A stretch of 55,798 nt of DNA from Pseudomonas proteolytica (GTDB taxonomy: Bacteria; Pseudomonadota; Gammaproteobacteria; Pseudomonadales; Pseudomonadaceae), in assembly GCF_007858275.1 (NCBI RefSeq), contig NZ_VFEV01000043.1, positions 1 to 55,798 of the forward strand, read 5' to 3'. Shown here in pieces: positions 1 to 6,981 of the stretch. A model generated the notes under the pieces. It was not told the DNA's origin. It did not search any database and saw nothing but the letters and a program-made list of their open reading frames with translations. Position 1 is the stretch's first letter. The number at the start of each line of letters is the position of its first letter. Made by a program: the position numbers and the translations under genes.

Positions 1-97
1 GCACAAACAAGCTAGCCGCGAGCAGCTGAATCATACGTTCGGCAGTGCCTTTGATTTTGAGGCCGTCAGCCTCGATAGAAATTGTCTTGGCTTTCAT
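1..97 (-). CDS. Phage early protein, N-terminal fragment (runs off left edge)
   Basis: Only the first 32 codons are visible. The protein begins MKAKTISIEADGLKIKG and continues beyond base 1. The ATG at 97 is preceded by a good ribosome-binding site (CGAGGAA, 6 nt spacer) whose surrounding sequence closely resembles the one before the gene starting at 48127. It is the last visible member of the leftward early operon, where lambda-like phages carry exo/bet accessory genes and then excisionase and integrase. I do not recognise the family. Confidence 0.6.
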   Translation of the reverse strand, partial: MKAKTISIEADGLKIKGTAERMIQLLAASLFV

Positions 98-155
98 CGG
101 TGTTCCTCGGGTAAGCGCCGCCCTCCGCGTTACCGGATGCAGCGAGTAGGGTGGG

Positions 156-467
156 TTATTCGTCGTGGTAGATGCGAAGGGCTTCGCGGTTGTAGGCGAG
201 CTGCAGTTTTGCCGACACGTTTTCGGGTATCACGTATTCGTGTCGCGGCGGTGCGAGAAACTGAGCTGATCCCGCTTGGCCCAGGCCGTGCAGGTGGTGA
301 ATCATCAGCGTCATGGCCTCGCCCTGTTCCTTGATGCTGTGCCAGGCCATCAGGTCAGCCAAGGCCTGGCGGGTTCCGGACATGGTGTGGAGTCGCAATT
401 CTTCCTCGCCGCGAGTCTTTCGCCTCGCCGCAGTCTTTGCCGATCGGTCTTTCTGCGCGGCAGCCAT
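156..467 (-). CDS. Conserved-looking phage hypothetical protein, 103 aa
   Basis: The protein starts MAAAQKDRSAKTAARRKTRG, so its N-terminus is very basic, followed by a mostly helical-looking region with a His/Met-rich stretch (MTLMIHHLHGLGQ, about residues 52-64). The ATG at 467 has a GAAGAGG Shine-Dalgarno 6 nt upstream. It lies directly after the exonuclease gene in the leftward recombination operon. No catalytic motif is visible. The function is unknown; the basic tail could bind nucleic acid, but that is only inference. Confidence 0.65.
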   Translation of the reverse strand: MAAAQKDRSAKTAARRKTRGEEELRLHTMSGTRQALADLMAWHSIKEQGEAMTLMIHHLHGLGQAGSAQFLAPPRHEYVIPENVSAKLQLAYNREALRIYHDE

Positions 468-549
468 GGCCTACCTCTTCTATTCCGCTGGCCGGCAGTG
501 CGAGCCAGGTTTGACGTTTGCGTTGCTGGATGCGGGTTATGGGGCGCAT
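355..549 (-). CDS. Possible small coupled ORF after the exonuclease, 64 aa
   Basis: The ATG at 549 lies just downstream of the exonuclease stop at 552-554, and the frame runs 64 codons. The N-terminal part (MRPITRIQQRKRQTWLALPA) lies in DNA not otherwise coding (468-549), which favours a real small protein. The C-terminal part overlaps the 156-467 gene in another frame. No clear Shine-Dalgarno is seen, so termination-reinitiation would be needed. It could equally be non-coding. Confidence 0.3.
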   Translation of the reverse strand: MRPITRIQQRKRQTWLALPASGIEEVGHGCRAERPIGKDCGEAKDSRRGRIATPHHVRNPPGLG

Positions 550-551
550 GG

Positions 552-1214
552 TCAGGCTCCCAGGCGGTGGGCTTGCGCCCGTGCCTTGTCTGCGACCTCG
601 TCGACCATGCGATTGAGTTCCAGGTTGAACTGGACCAGCTCCTTGTGCAGGTTTGCGATGTAGTCCTCGTCGCGGTAAATCGTCTCGATATAGAGCTGAC
701 ACTCCTCATCCTGACGGGAATCGAACGAAATGAAGTCCCACCACTTGCGACCTGTAACGAACATGCATCCCTGAATCTGCGGGATGTGTTCTTCGGGCAT
801 GCCTTCGAGCCAGGTCCTGATGTGAATTGCTTCGTTGAAAGGGCACTTTGATTCAGTACCGCCGTCATCGTTGATCAGGCCGTCGGGAGAGCAGCCAAGC
901 CAGTCGTACTTGGGGTGGACGATGAACTCGGAGGGGAGGACGATGTTGCCGGTCAGCATCTCGTAGGCGTCCTGGGCCTTTTGCTCTTCAGCGTGCCCCC
1001 ATTTCAGGGAGGCGCTGCTGACGTTGTGTTTGGACTTCTTTGCCAGCCGCTCGAAGCACAGTTCGCGCATATAGGAGGTGCGCGCGCCCATCGGCTCGCG
1101 CTTCCCATGTTTGTCAGGCTTTCCCCAGGCCAACGCGTCTTTAAAGCGGCTGGCTGTCACGCGACCAGATCGGTCTGCATGCCACTTGTCCGTGCCCTGA
1201 AGCTCAGTTCTCAC
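552..1214 (-). CDS. YqaJ-family phage exonuclease (lambda Exo analogue)
   Basis: This 220-residue protein is predicted to be the 5'-3' dsDNA exonuclease that makes 3' single-stranded ends for the annealing protein encoded just upstream. The PD-(D/E)XK core is visible: CSPDG with Asp111, then ESK with Glu121 and Lys123, plus the helical WGHAEE segment near 72-77 typical of the YqaJ/lambda Exo fold. The start is GTG at 1214, overlapping the TAG of the recT gene by one base (TAGTG), with GAGGAGG about 9 nt upstream inside recT. This implies translational coupling of nuclease and annealase. Length is normal for the family. Confidence 0.9.
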   Translation of the reverse strand: MRTELQGTDKWHADRSGRVTASRFKDALAWGKPDKHGKREPMGARTSYMRELCFERLAKKSKHNVSSASLKWGHAEEQKAQDAYEMLTGNIVLPSEFIVHPKYDWLGCSPDGLINDDGGTESKCPFNEAIHIRTWLEGMPEEHIPQIQGCMFVTGRKWWDFISFDSRQDEECQLYIETIYRDEDYIANLHKELVQFNLELNRMVDEVADKARAQAHRLGA

Positions 1215-2203
1215 TACGCGGCCTCCTCTGAATGGGGCTGGTCTGCGTTGGAGCCGCTCATGTCGGTGAAGTCAGCATCAACGGTCGCCGCCATGCTCTT
1301 GAGTGCTTCGTGGCATTCAAGACCGATTGCCGCTCGCTGCTTCGGCTTGAGGCCCGCCCAAGCTGCTGCGTAGGCTTCGATGTCCTGGCGCTTCGCGACG
1401 ACCAGAAGATCCGCAAATACTCCGTCGATGTCAGGCGATGAAGATTTAGGCCCGAACGACACGCCTGCCGCGGCAGCGGTGTTCGCAGTCTGCTTGGCGG
1501 GGGTGATATCGATCTCGCCGCCGTACGAGTCCTCGAATTCGTCAGGGGTGTAAACACCAAGGATCACGTCAGGGCAGAAGAGTCGCGCCCATTTTTTGGT
1601 GACCAGGTATGCGATTTGCTGCTTCGGGTCTTCCGCCCAGAGCGTAGAGTTGCGTGTGCGAACCTGGGTCAGCAACAGCTCAAGAGTGCGGGGTTCGTCT
1701 TCGCCTTTGAAAGTTGCCCAGACCTTGATCCCGAGGCCTTTTTCGTCGTCAAAGCTCCAGGCCGGGACACGATACTTTTTGGGCTCGCCTGTATCCTCGT
1801 CCTTCTTGGTCTTACTGGTGACTTCGCGCATCTTCCCGATGACGTTTTCCCAGGAGCCGAACCACTCAAAGTTCAAGCGACCTTTGACCGGCGCCTTGGC
1901 GGTGATCACTGCGTTCACGAGCTGGGCCTCATAGCTCAATGCGCCACCGTTGACGATAAAGGTCTTCTGCGCCACCGCGAATGGGTTCATCTGCCATTGC
2001 ATCGCTTGCAGCACTACCGCCATGCAGTCAGCCTGGTTGCCTTTGAGGTGCTTAGGGACTGTTGTAACGCCCTTTGACATCATCATCGCGAGATCGCTCA
2101 TCGACTTCATGGTGCCCGGGTCGAGGATGAGTGCTGCAGCGTTGTGCGATGGGTCGTGATAAGTGGCGAGGCCTGTTTGGGCTTGGGTGTCTGTGTCGGT
2201 CAT
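1214..2203 (-). CDS. recT: RecT-family single-strand annealing protein
   Basis: This 329-residue protein resembles RecT, which coats ssDNA made by the partner exonuclease and anneals complementary strands during phage recombination and replication. The family core is recognisable: MAVVLQAMQWQMNPFAVAQ (about residues 61-79), the VNGGALSYEAQLVNAVI segment, and the LLTQVRTRN...WAEDPKQQIAYLVTKKWARL block near 180-215. The C-terminus is acidic and poorly conserved, as expected for RecT. I chose the ATG at 2203 (GGAGAG, 5 nt spacer) over an in-frame start at 2224. The gene is followed by the YqaJ nuclease with a one-base overlap. Confidence 0.92.
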   Translation of the reverse strand: MTDTDTQAQTGLATYHDPSHNAAALILDPGTMKSMSDLAMMMSKGVTTVPKHLKGNQADCMAVVLQAMQWQMNPFAVAQKTFIVNGGALSYEAQLVNAVITAKAPVKGRLNFEWFGSWENVIGKMREVTSKTKKDEDTGEPKKYRVPAWSFDDEKGLGIKVWATFKGEDEPRTLELLLTQVRTRNSTLWAEDPKQQIAYLVTKKWARLFCPDVILGVYTPDEFEDSYGGEIDITPAKQTANTAAAAGVSFGPKSSSPDIDGVFADLLVVAKRQDIEAYAAAWAGLKPKQRAAIGLECHEALKSMAATVDADFTDMSGSNADQPHSEEAA

Positions 2204-2256
2204 AGCGCTCTCCGTAGCCAGCATGGGTTGTGCTGGCCGTCAGATGGAAAGGGTGG

Positions 2257-3417
2257 TTAGAAGCTGAGGGCACGCAGCCAAGTGCGAGCGGTGTCGATGT
2301 CAACGTCGAAGCCCAGGGCGACCACTTCGACAATTTCTTCAGCCGGGGGTGAAGTCGGGTCTACGTCGATGGAAGCCATGGAGGCGGCGACTACTGCAAC
2401 AGGCGCAGTTTCAACTTCCTTTTCGATTGGAGCGGCAGCGACAGCCGCTACTGGAGCAGGCGCGGCAGCCTGGGCGCGCAGACGGGCCAGCTCTTCCTGG
2501 TCGCGCTGATACTGTGCCTCGCGCTCGCGCTGCTGGCGTTGTTGCTCTTCCTGCTGCTCACGCTGCTGACGTTGCTGAGCCTCCATGTCACGGCGTTGCT
2601 GGTCCAACTCATCCTGTTGCTGCTTCAAGCGCTTGCGGTCTTCTTCTGCGCGCTGTTTGCGAAGTTCTTCAGCCTCTGCGTCTGCGATTCGTTGCTTCTC
2701 GCGGAGCTCATCAAGCTCCCTTTGCTGTGCCAGTAGCTTTTCGGCGGCCGCTTCGCGCTCCAGGGCAGACTTGTGCAGTGCTTCCAACTGATCAATCGCA
2801 TTGTCGCGAGCGATGGTGGCTTCAGCTTCAAACTCGCCATACTCTTCGGGCAGGATCACCGCTTCCTTGACGCCCTGCAGGATGTTATAGACGTCGGCTG
2901 CGCTTCGGCTTGCATAGGCGGCAGCGACAGAGCTGAAGCGGTTGATTCTTGTCCGGATGGCTTCGATGCGCTCATGTTCCAGGCGCTCTTTCTCGGCCTT
3001 CGCGTCAGCGACACGTTTTTCTTCGGCTTTGATGGCGTCATCAACAGGCTCTTCGAGCACCAAAACACGGGCCTTCAACGCTTCGCCAAAATCTTTGACC
3101 TGATTAACTCGTGCCTGCGCTTCTTTCACCTTCTGCTGGTATGGCACCAATGCTGTCTTGGTGGTGTTCGCCAGGGCATAGCGCACGTCGCGGATGTCGA
3201 CGCGAACCTCTTTGGCATTTGCCAAACCTTCGCTCGTCGAGCAATCAACGACCAGCTTCGCGTAGGTGGTCTCTAGGCGAACGATCTGTTCTTCATGCGG
3301 TTGATATTCGACGATGTCGGTTATCGAAACGGCAGGCGTTACAGATTTGTTCACTTCTGGGGCCTCAGATGTTTCGAGCGATTCTTGTGCAAGTGCTTGA
3401 TTGGTATTTTTGGACAT
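2257..3417 (-). CDS. Long coiled-coil phage protein, DUF1351-like
   Basis: This 386-residue protein has an N-terminal globular part (1-130), then a long charged helix from about 130 to 310. The helix culminates in a Gln/Arg/Glu-rich coiled coil (repeated QQRQQRE-type runs near 275-310). An Ala/Pro/Val-rich linker (about 315-350) and a short C-terminal domain follow. It sits immediately upstream of recT in the same operon, where phages often encode a DUF1351-like accessory protein; I base that family suggestion on position and architecture only. The ATG at 3417 has GAGGAAT upstream. An alternative start at 3447 lacks a Shine-Dalgarno. Confidence 0.75.
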   Translation of the reverse strand: MSKNTNQALAQESLETSEAPEVNKSVTPAVSITDIVEYQPHEEQIVRLETTYAKLVVDCSTSEGLANAKEVRVDIRDVRYALANTTKTALVPYQQKVKEAQARVNQVKDFGEALKARVLVLEEPVDDAIKAEEKRVADAKAEKERLEHERIEAIRTRINRFSSVAAAYASRSAADVYNILQGVKEAVILPEEYGEFEAEATIARDNAIDQLEALHKSALEREAAAEKLLAQQRELDELREKQRIADAEAEELRKQRAEEDRKRLKQQQDELDQQRRDMEAQQRQQREQQEEQQRQQREREAQYQRDQEELARLRAQAAAPAPVAAVAAAPIEKEVETAPVAVVAASMASIDVDPTSPPAEEIVEVVALGFDVDIDTARTWLRALSF

Positions 3418-3474
3418 GACGATTCCTCGCCGCGCCAGGCGCAGCATTGAAAGTAGTAAGGTTGGGTGATGCCG

Positions 3475-3702
3475 TCAGGCGGCAGTAACGGGCGATGCGT
3501 TGTAGTTGGAGTAGATCTCGTCGATGCGCGCGCGGAAGCGCCGATGCTCGTTGTCGTCTATAACTCTCAGCATGAAAGCTAGGGTGACGCACGATGTAGC
3601 GGCCGCGCTGGCATTGGTCTTTCCCAGGTCGCGAATCATGTTTTTGATCTCGCCCTCGATCCAGCTCACGGCGTTCTGGTGGTCGCGCTGAGCGATGTTC
3701 AT
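3475..3702 (-). CDS. Small phage hypothetical protein, 75 aa
   Basis: Begins MNIAQRDHQNAVSWIEGEIK and appears fully helical. Its ATG overlaps the stop of the upstream gene (ATGA arrangement at 3699-3702) and has AAGGGGC as a Shine-Dalgarno. It belongs to the early left operon. No known motif was recognised. Confidence 0.6.
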   Translation of the reverse strand: MNIAQRDHQNAVSWIEGEIKNMIRDLGKTNASAAATSCVTLAFMLRVIDDNEHRRFRARIDEIYSNYNASPVTAA

Positions 3703-3929
3703 TCAGCGCCCCTTACTGGCGGGCAGATCAGTTCCATCTGCCCCATGGCTACGCTGATACGCAGCTTTAAGCTGGCGCGCTCTCTAAGGCGGCGCGCTTC
3801 AATCTTCGCCAGGTCTTCTGCCGTGTATTCGTGGAACAGATCGAAATGCTGAGTTTTACCGAAGTTCGGTAAATCCCAGCGCCTGTCGGATTCCCGGGCC
3901 TGGGCGCTATCCGCGTAGCTGGTTGGCAT
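3699..3929 (-). CDS. Small phage hypothetical protein, 76 aa
   Basis: Starts MPTSYADSAQARESDRRWD at the ATG at 3929, with CTGGAG upstream. The longer frame to 3968 lacks a good ribosome-binding site. The C-terminal half is an Arg/Glu-rich helix (EDLAKIEARRLRERASLKLR) followed by a hydrophobic tail. It overlaps the next gene by 4 nt and the previous gene by 23 nt, the tight packing expected of a phage operon. Function unknown. Confidence 0.6.
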   Translation of the reverse strand: MPTSYADSAQARESDRRWDLPNFGKTQHFDLFHEYTAEDLAKIEARRLRERASLKLRISVAMGQMELICPPVRGAE

Positions 3930-4173
3930 GGCGAGACTCCAGGGACCGGGAAAGGGCACAGGCTTCATTGTGGTCTTGGCGGAACCCCTTCACCTTTCCG
4001 GTGGAGGCTTCGACGACGTGGAAGAACTCGTGGCCCGCTGGAACTACACGGTAGCGGGGGGAGCTCTTTGGCGTGCTGGAGCCGACCATGCCGAGACAAA
4101 AGGCTATGGAGATATTGCGGCGTTGGTTCATTGCAAGTGCTACATCGCAGTGAGCTTGGTGACTTTGGATCAT
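3907..4173 (-). CDS. Small phage hypothetical protein, 88 aa
   Basis: Begins MIQSHQAHCDVALAMNQRRN at an ATG with a strong GGAGG 5 nt upstream, preferred over the start at 4218. The middle segment (SPRYRVVPAGHEFFHVVEASTGKV) looks like a short beta-rich domain, and the C-terminus reads HNEACALSRSLES. The general look resembles small proteins annotated in Pseudomonas siphophages. No function can be assigned. It is the first gene after the 4.2-4.6 kb untranslated stretch. Confidence 0.6.
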   Translation of the reverse strand: MIQSHQAHCDVALAMNQRRNISIAFCLGMVGSSTPKSSPRYRVVPAGHEFFHVVEASTGKVKGFRQDHNEACALSRSLESRHANQLRG

Positions 4174-4646
4174 GGTCGCCTCCAGATTGGCGGGTTGTTC
4201 ACCTATATTCGTCAACACTCATGCCTTCCGCTGGTTGCCGATGGGCGCGGGGGAGGAGTGCTGACGGGTAGAGGCGCGTAAAAAAGCCCAGTCGAAACCG
4301 GGCTTTTCCCTCTTTACGTACAAGCCTGCCGGGCGCATGTGGCGTCGGGCAGCTATTGGCTAGTCCATGGTGAAACCCTCCTATCGTTCGCTCACTGGGA
4401 AGGCAGTGGCCACCTATTGAATTAATCCGCATGTGCGGGCTGCTGCTACCTTTCGGCTCCCTCCCGGCGGGATGTGCAGTGGGCCCCGGGGCTTCCAAAT
4501 ACCTCCAGGGGGACTAGAGGCATTTGTGAAACCAGATGGCAGGCCTGAAACAGCAGGGCGCCATCTGTGATGCAGGTGGTCGGTTATAGGCCGCAGTTTC
4601 GTCCGCATCCGTCTGCCCACTCGGCGGAATGGACAGAGGTGATGCT
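4174..4646 (-). other. Long untranslated stretch in the left operon, with minimal ORF
   Basis: About 470 bases without a convincing gene. On the minus strand a frame of 78 codons (4650 to 4414) begins in an ATGA overlap with the stop of the 83-aa gene. Its translation is Arg/Pro/His-rich and non-globular, so I do not call it a gene. Further down, a near-perfect Shine-Dalgarno (AGGAGGG, 4376-4382) precedes ATG-GAC-TAG (4368-4360), a start-stop minimal ORF, just before the terminator at 4282-4307. A GATGGC/GCCATC inverted repeat lies near 4535-4567. A structured regulatory leader is possible. Confidence 0.35.
4282..4307 (-). terminator. Intrinsic terminator, leftward
   Basis: The stem AAAGCCC/GGGCTTT with a short loop is followed on the minus strand by a run of six Ts (A4280-A4285 on the plus strand). 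It lies inside the pL operon, between the 4647 gene and the 4173 gene. It would need antitermination, or a local promoter, for the recombination genes to be expressed. Confidence 0.6.
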
Positions 4647-4898
4647 TCATGCTGGAAACAGTTCTTTCTGAGCCACCCGTCTAGCCTTGTACTCATCAAT
4701 CACACCGTTAACCGTCTCCAGATATCGAGTCAGAATTTCCGTGGCAATCTCTCCAACCCCCTCAGTAGCCAGCGCCTCTTCAAACCTTGTCTTGAGTTTG
4801 ACTACAGCCGGAAGCGCTACACGCTCTTGGTAGTCAACCGTTCGCATGTCGTTCGACGAAATTTGCAGACATTCGATGTTTTGCGTTTCGATGTGCAT
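4647..4898 (-). CDS. Small phage hypothetical protein, 83 aa
   Basis: Starts MHIETQNIECLQISSNDMR at an ATG with GGAGAC upstream; the frame extends further to 4949 but without a ribosome-binding site. It is likely a short strand region followed by a helical C-terminal half (LKTRFEEALATEGVGEIATE). It resembles small DNA-metabolism-region proteins of Pseudomonas phages only in size and position. Function unknown. Confidence 0.6.
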   Translation of the reverse strand: MHIETQNIECLQISSNDMRTVDYQERVALPAVVKLKTRFEEALATEGVGEIATEILTRYLETVNGVIDEYKARRVAQKELFPA

Positions 4899-4960
4899 TT
4901 GAGTTTGTCTCCGGTTGTTTTCCCAATGCCCACCGCTCTGGATGGGCATCAGTGAAAAGG

Positions 4961-5503
4961 TCAGTACGGCTTTTCAGCCTTGCCTTGGTCTTGCAAGCTT
5001 TTGATGTGAAACAGGCCGTCCAGCATGGTGTCCATCTGTTTGGCCAGTTGGATGCGAAGGCCGTCTTTCAGGGCGCCCGATACGTTGCGCACGCTCTGGG
5101 TCATTTCCTTTGTGAAGTCTTCGGCGCAGACCTGAGTCATGATGTATTCGGCTCGGGTGACCGTGTTGTAGTCGCTCGTTGCCGCTTTGCCGGTGCGCGG
5201 TTCAACCTTGGCTGACCAGTAAGCGTTCACGGTCTTTTCCAACTCTTTGCGGATGGTGGTGGCCGGGCCTTCTGGCTCGCCCCAGGTGTTAACTCGGCGA
5301 TATTCGCGTTCGAACGAACCGTTGATGGTTTCGTTGATTGCGGCTTCAATTTGCGCTGTTACGCGCTCGTTGAAGATCTTGTCGATGCGTTTTTTCAGTT
5401 CCGCAGCGACCATGCCGGAAAGGTCATCGCCGGCGCGCAGAAGCTCATCAGATACCTTGGCTACGATTGCGGTTTTCAGATCGTCTTCGTTGATGTTGAG
5501 CAT
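4961..5503 (-). CDS. Phage early hypothetical protein, 180 aa
   Basis: Begins MLNINEDDLKTAIVAKVSDE at the ATG at 5503 (GGGAG 6 nt upstream). It is predicted to be largely alpha-helical, with several amphipathic segments (AAELKKRIDKIFNERVTAQIEAAINETI) that look like an oligomerising helical bundle, and a polar central part (about 85-120). It is a non-secreted, acidic-to-neutral protein. No enzyme motif is visible. The family is not recognised. Confidence 0.7.
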   Translation of the reverse strand: MLNINEDDLKTAIVAKVSDELLRAGDDLSGMVAAELKKRIDKIFNERVTAQIEAAINETINGSFEREYRRVNTWGEPEGPATTIRKELEKTVNAYWSAKVEPRTGKAATSDYNTVTRAEYIMTQVCAEDFTKEMTQSVRNVSGALKDGLRIQLAKQMDTMLDGLFHIKSLQDQGKAEKPY

Positions 5504-5563
5504 TTTGTGACTCCCGTTGATTTCCAATGCCGCCTCATAGAAGCGGCATCAGGAATATTCGGA

Positions 5564-5797
5564 TCAGCCATGCGCATAAGGCACGCCGTTTGCGATAAGC
5601 CACTTCTCCATCCATGCATTGGTGGAGTGTTCAATGCTCCGGCAGTCGAAGCTGAGGCAGTCCTCGGCATCACTGTTGAAGTGACCGCCGTCTGGCATCA
5701 CCACTCGCAGCCATGTTTCGTCATGGCCTTTATGCATGCTGAGCGTGCAACCTGCTTTCAGCAGCGGCACCAAGCTCACCGTTACCTGTCTGCCCAT
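5564..5797 (-). CDS. Small phage hypothetical protein, 77 aa
   Basis: Starts MGRQVTVSLVPLLKAGCTLS at the ATG at 5797 with AAGGAG 6 nt upstream. It appears beta-rich in its first half and ends EKWLIANGVPYAHG. The second half includes CLSFDCRSIEHS. It overlaps the first gene of the operon by 68 nt. Function unknown. Confidence 0.6.
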   Translation of the reverse strand: MGRQVTVSLVPLLKAGCTLSMHKGHDETWLRVVMPDGGHFNSDAEDCLSFDCRSIEHSTNAWMEKWLIANGVPYAHG

Positions 5798-5894
5798 CTT
5801 TGTATCTCCTTGCTTGTTTGATTTTCCGGATGACCCTGTCGCCAAGGTCATCGAGGAAATCTGCTCTCTCCACCACGCTCATCGCCCGATTCAT
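5730..5894 (-). CDS. First gene of the pL operon: small basic protein, 54 aa
   Basis: The protein begins MNRAMSVVERADFLDDLGDR and contains a strongly basic patch (VIRKIKQARRYKDG, about residues 21-34). The ATG at 5894 has a modest TAGAGAT Shine-Dalgarno. It lies about 230 nt downstream of pL, right after the boxA-like site. In lambda the first gene after nutL-proximal pL is N, a short arginine-rich antiterminator. Position and basic patch are reminiscent of that, but similarity to N is not claimed. The 3' part overlaps the next gene. Confidence 0.5.
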   Translation of the reverse strand: MNRAMSVVERADFLDDLGDRVIRKIKQARRYKDGQTGNGELGAAAESRLHAQHA

Positions 5895-6029
5895 ATCTCT
5901 AGTCGGCGTCACACATTTCGTGGACGGTGTTCTTCGCCGACCGGCTTGCGTGGTTTCGCGTACTCACATCTGGTGAGCACGGCCAGTTCCAGAGCTGGCG
6001 TGGAGATCGAATTTATTGTTCGCGCTGTG

Positions 6030-6077
6030 CCCGTTGCCGGGGATCGATCTGCGAAGTTCCTGAGCTGTTAAAGAGCG
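6030..6077 (-). promoter_or_regulatory. boxA-like antitermination site with hairpin (candidate nutL)
   Basis: On the minus strand CGCTCTTTAACA (6077 to 6066) matches the bacterial boxA consensus. About 24 nt further along the transcript, CCCG-GCAA-CGGG (6041 to 6030) forms a small hairpin with a GNRA-type loop. Both are transcribed from pL before any gene. This is consistent with NusB/S10-dependent antitermination of the left operon, which contains at least one internal terminator (4282-4307). The boxA-hairpin spacing is wider than in lambda. Confidence 0.55.
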
Positions 6078-6128
6078 GTCAGGCCCTGAGGCCCTGGCGA
6101 GTCCCTGTTGGGTGACTCGATGGGGTGA

Positions 6129-6157
6129 ACATTAGGCATTCCTTCTTTTGTAGTCAA
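6129..6157 (-). promoter_or_regulatory. pL promoter
   Basis: The minus strand carries TTGACT (6157-6152), a 17-bp spacer and TAATGT (6134-6129), close to the sigma-70 consensus. Repressor operators overlap both hexamers. The geometry matches the pR promoter at 10329-10357, which has the same 17-bp spacer. Transcription runs leftward into the early recombination operon. Confidence 0.85.
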
Positions 6158-6185
6158 TAGGTATGCCTAATTATTTTTCGTTAGG
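6132..6185. promoter_or_regulatory. Left operators (OL) for the CI/Cro repressors
   Basis: Two imperfect palindromes of the form TTAGG-N4-CCTAA are present: TTAGGCATTCCTTC at 6132-6145 (over the -10) and ATAGGTATGCCTAA at 6157-6170 (over the -35). A half site TTAGGCAT is at 6181-6188. The same sequence is found at the right operators, so one repressor should control both promoters. Confidence 0.8.
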
Positions 6186-6189
6186 CATG

Positions 6190-6213
6190 AAAAAACCCGC
6201 TCAGTGGCGGGCT
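6190..6213 (-). terminator. Terminator at the end of the cI-linked leftward block
   Basis: The stem CCCGC/GCGGG with loop TCAGTG is followed on the minus strand by six Ts. It insulates pL from leftward transcription coming through the cI-to-6232 gene block, as tL-type terminators do in lambdoid phages. Confidence 0.85.
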
Positions 6214-6231
6214 TCTACATTTCCTGTTCGG

Positions 6232-6468
6232 TTACGGCGCGTAGCCAAACTGTTTTCTGAAATCATCCTCAAGCTTGCGGCAGGCGCCGCTGATTATTCC
6301 TTTAGCTCCAGCGGAGCCTGTGTAGCTGCTTTCCTCTCGATGGCATAGATCAATTGCATCGCGTGCACGCGCTTTTGCTTTTCCCTCAGGTGTGTTTCCG
6401 ACAATGGCGCCAAACCCTAGGAACAGCACAACCGCCACTACCAGACCTATCACTATCTTCCCGATCAT
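6232..6468 (-). CDS. Small membrane-anchored/exported protein, 78 aa
   Basis: Begins MIGKIVIGLVVAVVLFLGFG, a hydrophobic segment that could be a signal peptide or an N-in membrane anchor, followed by a soluble part with two cysteines (about residues 42 and 63) that could form a disulphide in the periplasm. The ATG at 6468 has a strong GGGAGGG. It is the last gene before the 6190-6213 terminator, in the cI-linked block expected to be expressed in the lysogen. Function unknown. Confidence 0.65.
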   Translation of the reverse strand: MIGKIVIGLVVAVVLFLGFGAIVGNTPEGKAKARARDAIDLCHREESSYTGSAGAKGIISGACRKLEDDFRKQFGYAP

Positions 6469-6623
6469 TGGTATCCCTCCCGTAATTGAGCCAGCACTTT
6501 ACCATTCGTGGCGTACAGCCACCATTGGCATCCAGGGCGAGGGTGCGCAAGAACCAAGTGGGGCTGGTCGTTAACATGCCAGGCACCTACTGCGGAGTTA
6601 ATTGCGTTGGATACGCGGGCAGA

Positions 6624-6842
6624 TCAGTGGAGTACAGGGGAAAAGAGCGCCCTGGCAGCCTCGTCCAGTAGCCTATCGATCTCAACCAGTTCGGCCTCTT
6701 TGATATCAATCGCACTTTTATAGGCGCATGCCATGAACTGCAGCACCTCAAGGTCTGAAATCTTCGCAAGATCTTCTTTAAGGTCGGGGCGCTGGCTGAG
6801 TAGAAGCGCTCGAATCTCTTGTGCTGTTTTCGATTTTTCCAT
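6624..6842 (-). CDS. Small acidic helical protein, 72 aa
   Basis: Starts MEKSKTAQEIRALLLSQRPD at the ATG at 6842 (GAGGAA 6 nt upstream). The sequence is helical throughout (DLAKISDLEVLQFMACAYKS; EAELVEIDRLLDEAARAL). It lies downstream of the DUF1828-like cassette and a hairpin at 6943-6963. No homologue is recognised. Confidence 0.6.
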   Translation of the reverse strand: MEKSKTAQEIRALLLSQRPDLKEDLAKISDLEVLQFMACAYKSAIDIKEAELVEIDRLLDEAARALFSPVLH

Positions 6843-6942
6843 GCGTGATTCCTCCATAGCTCAGCCCAAGTCTAGCCCAAGAGAATGCGTAATAACGCCC
6901 GCTGATCGCCAGATTGCCGAAGGGGTGGGTCTAGATACAAGA

Positions 6943-6963
6943 AGCCCGGCGCTGGGCCGGGCT
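6943..6963 (-). terminator. Hairpin after the DUF1828-like gene
   Basis: A perfect AGCCCGGC/GCCGGGCT stem with a 5-nt loop starts 19 bases beyond the stop of the 252-aa gene. On the minus strand it is followed by a short T/C-rich tract (CTTCTTGT), so it is a moderate intrinsic terminator candidate. Confidence 0.5.
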
Positions 6964-6981
6964 ATTGAATACAGCTACATT

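Noticed and set aside
350..868. Long minus frame overlapping the exonuclease gene
   Set aside because: It overlaps the well-supported YqaJ gene in another frame, and its Arg/Ser/Thr-rich composition is typical of a shadow frame.
4414..4650. 78-codon minus frame coupled to the 4647 gene by ATGA
   Set aside because: The translation is Arg/Pro/His-rich and non-globular; I treat it as part of the non-coding leader, though the coupling is noted.
5736..6115. Rightward frames in the pL leader
   Set aside because: They run against pL transcription and overlap the boxA region; no ribosome site.
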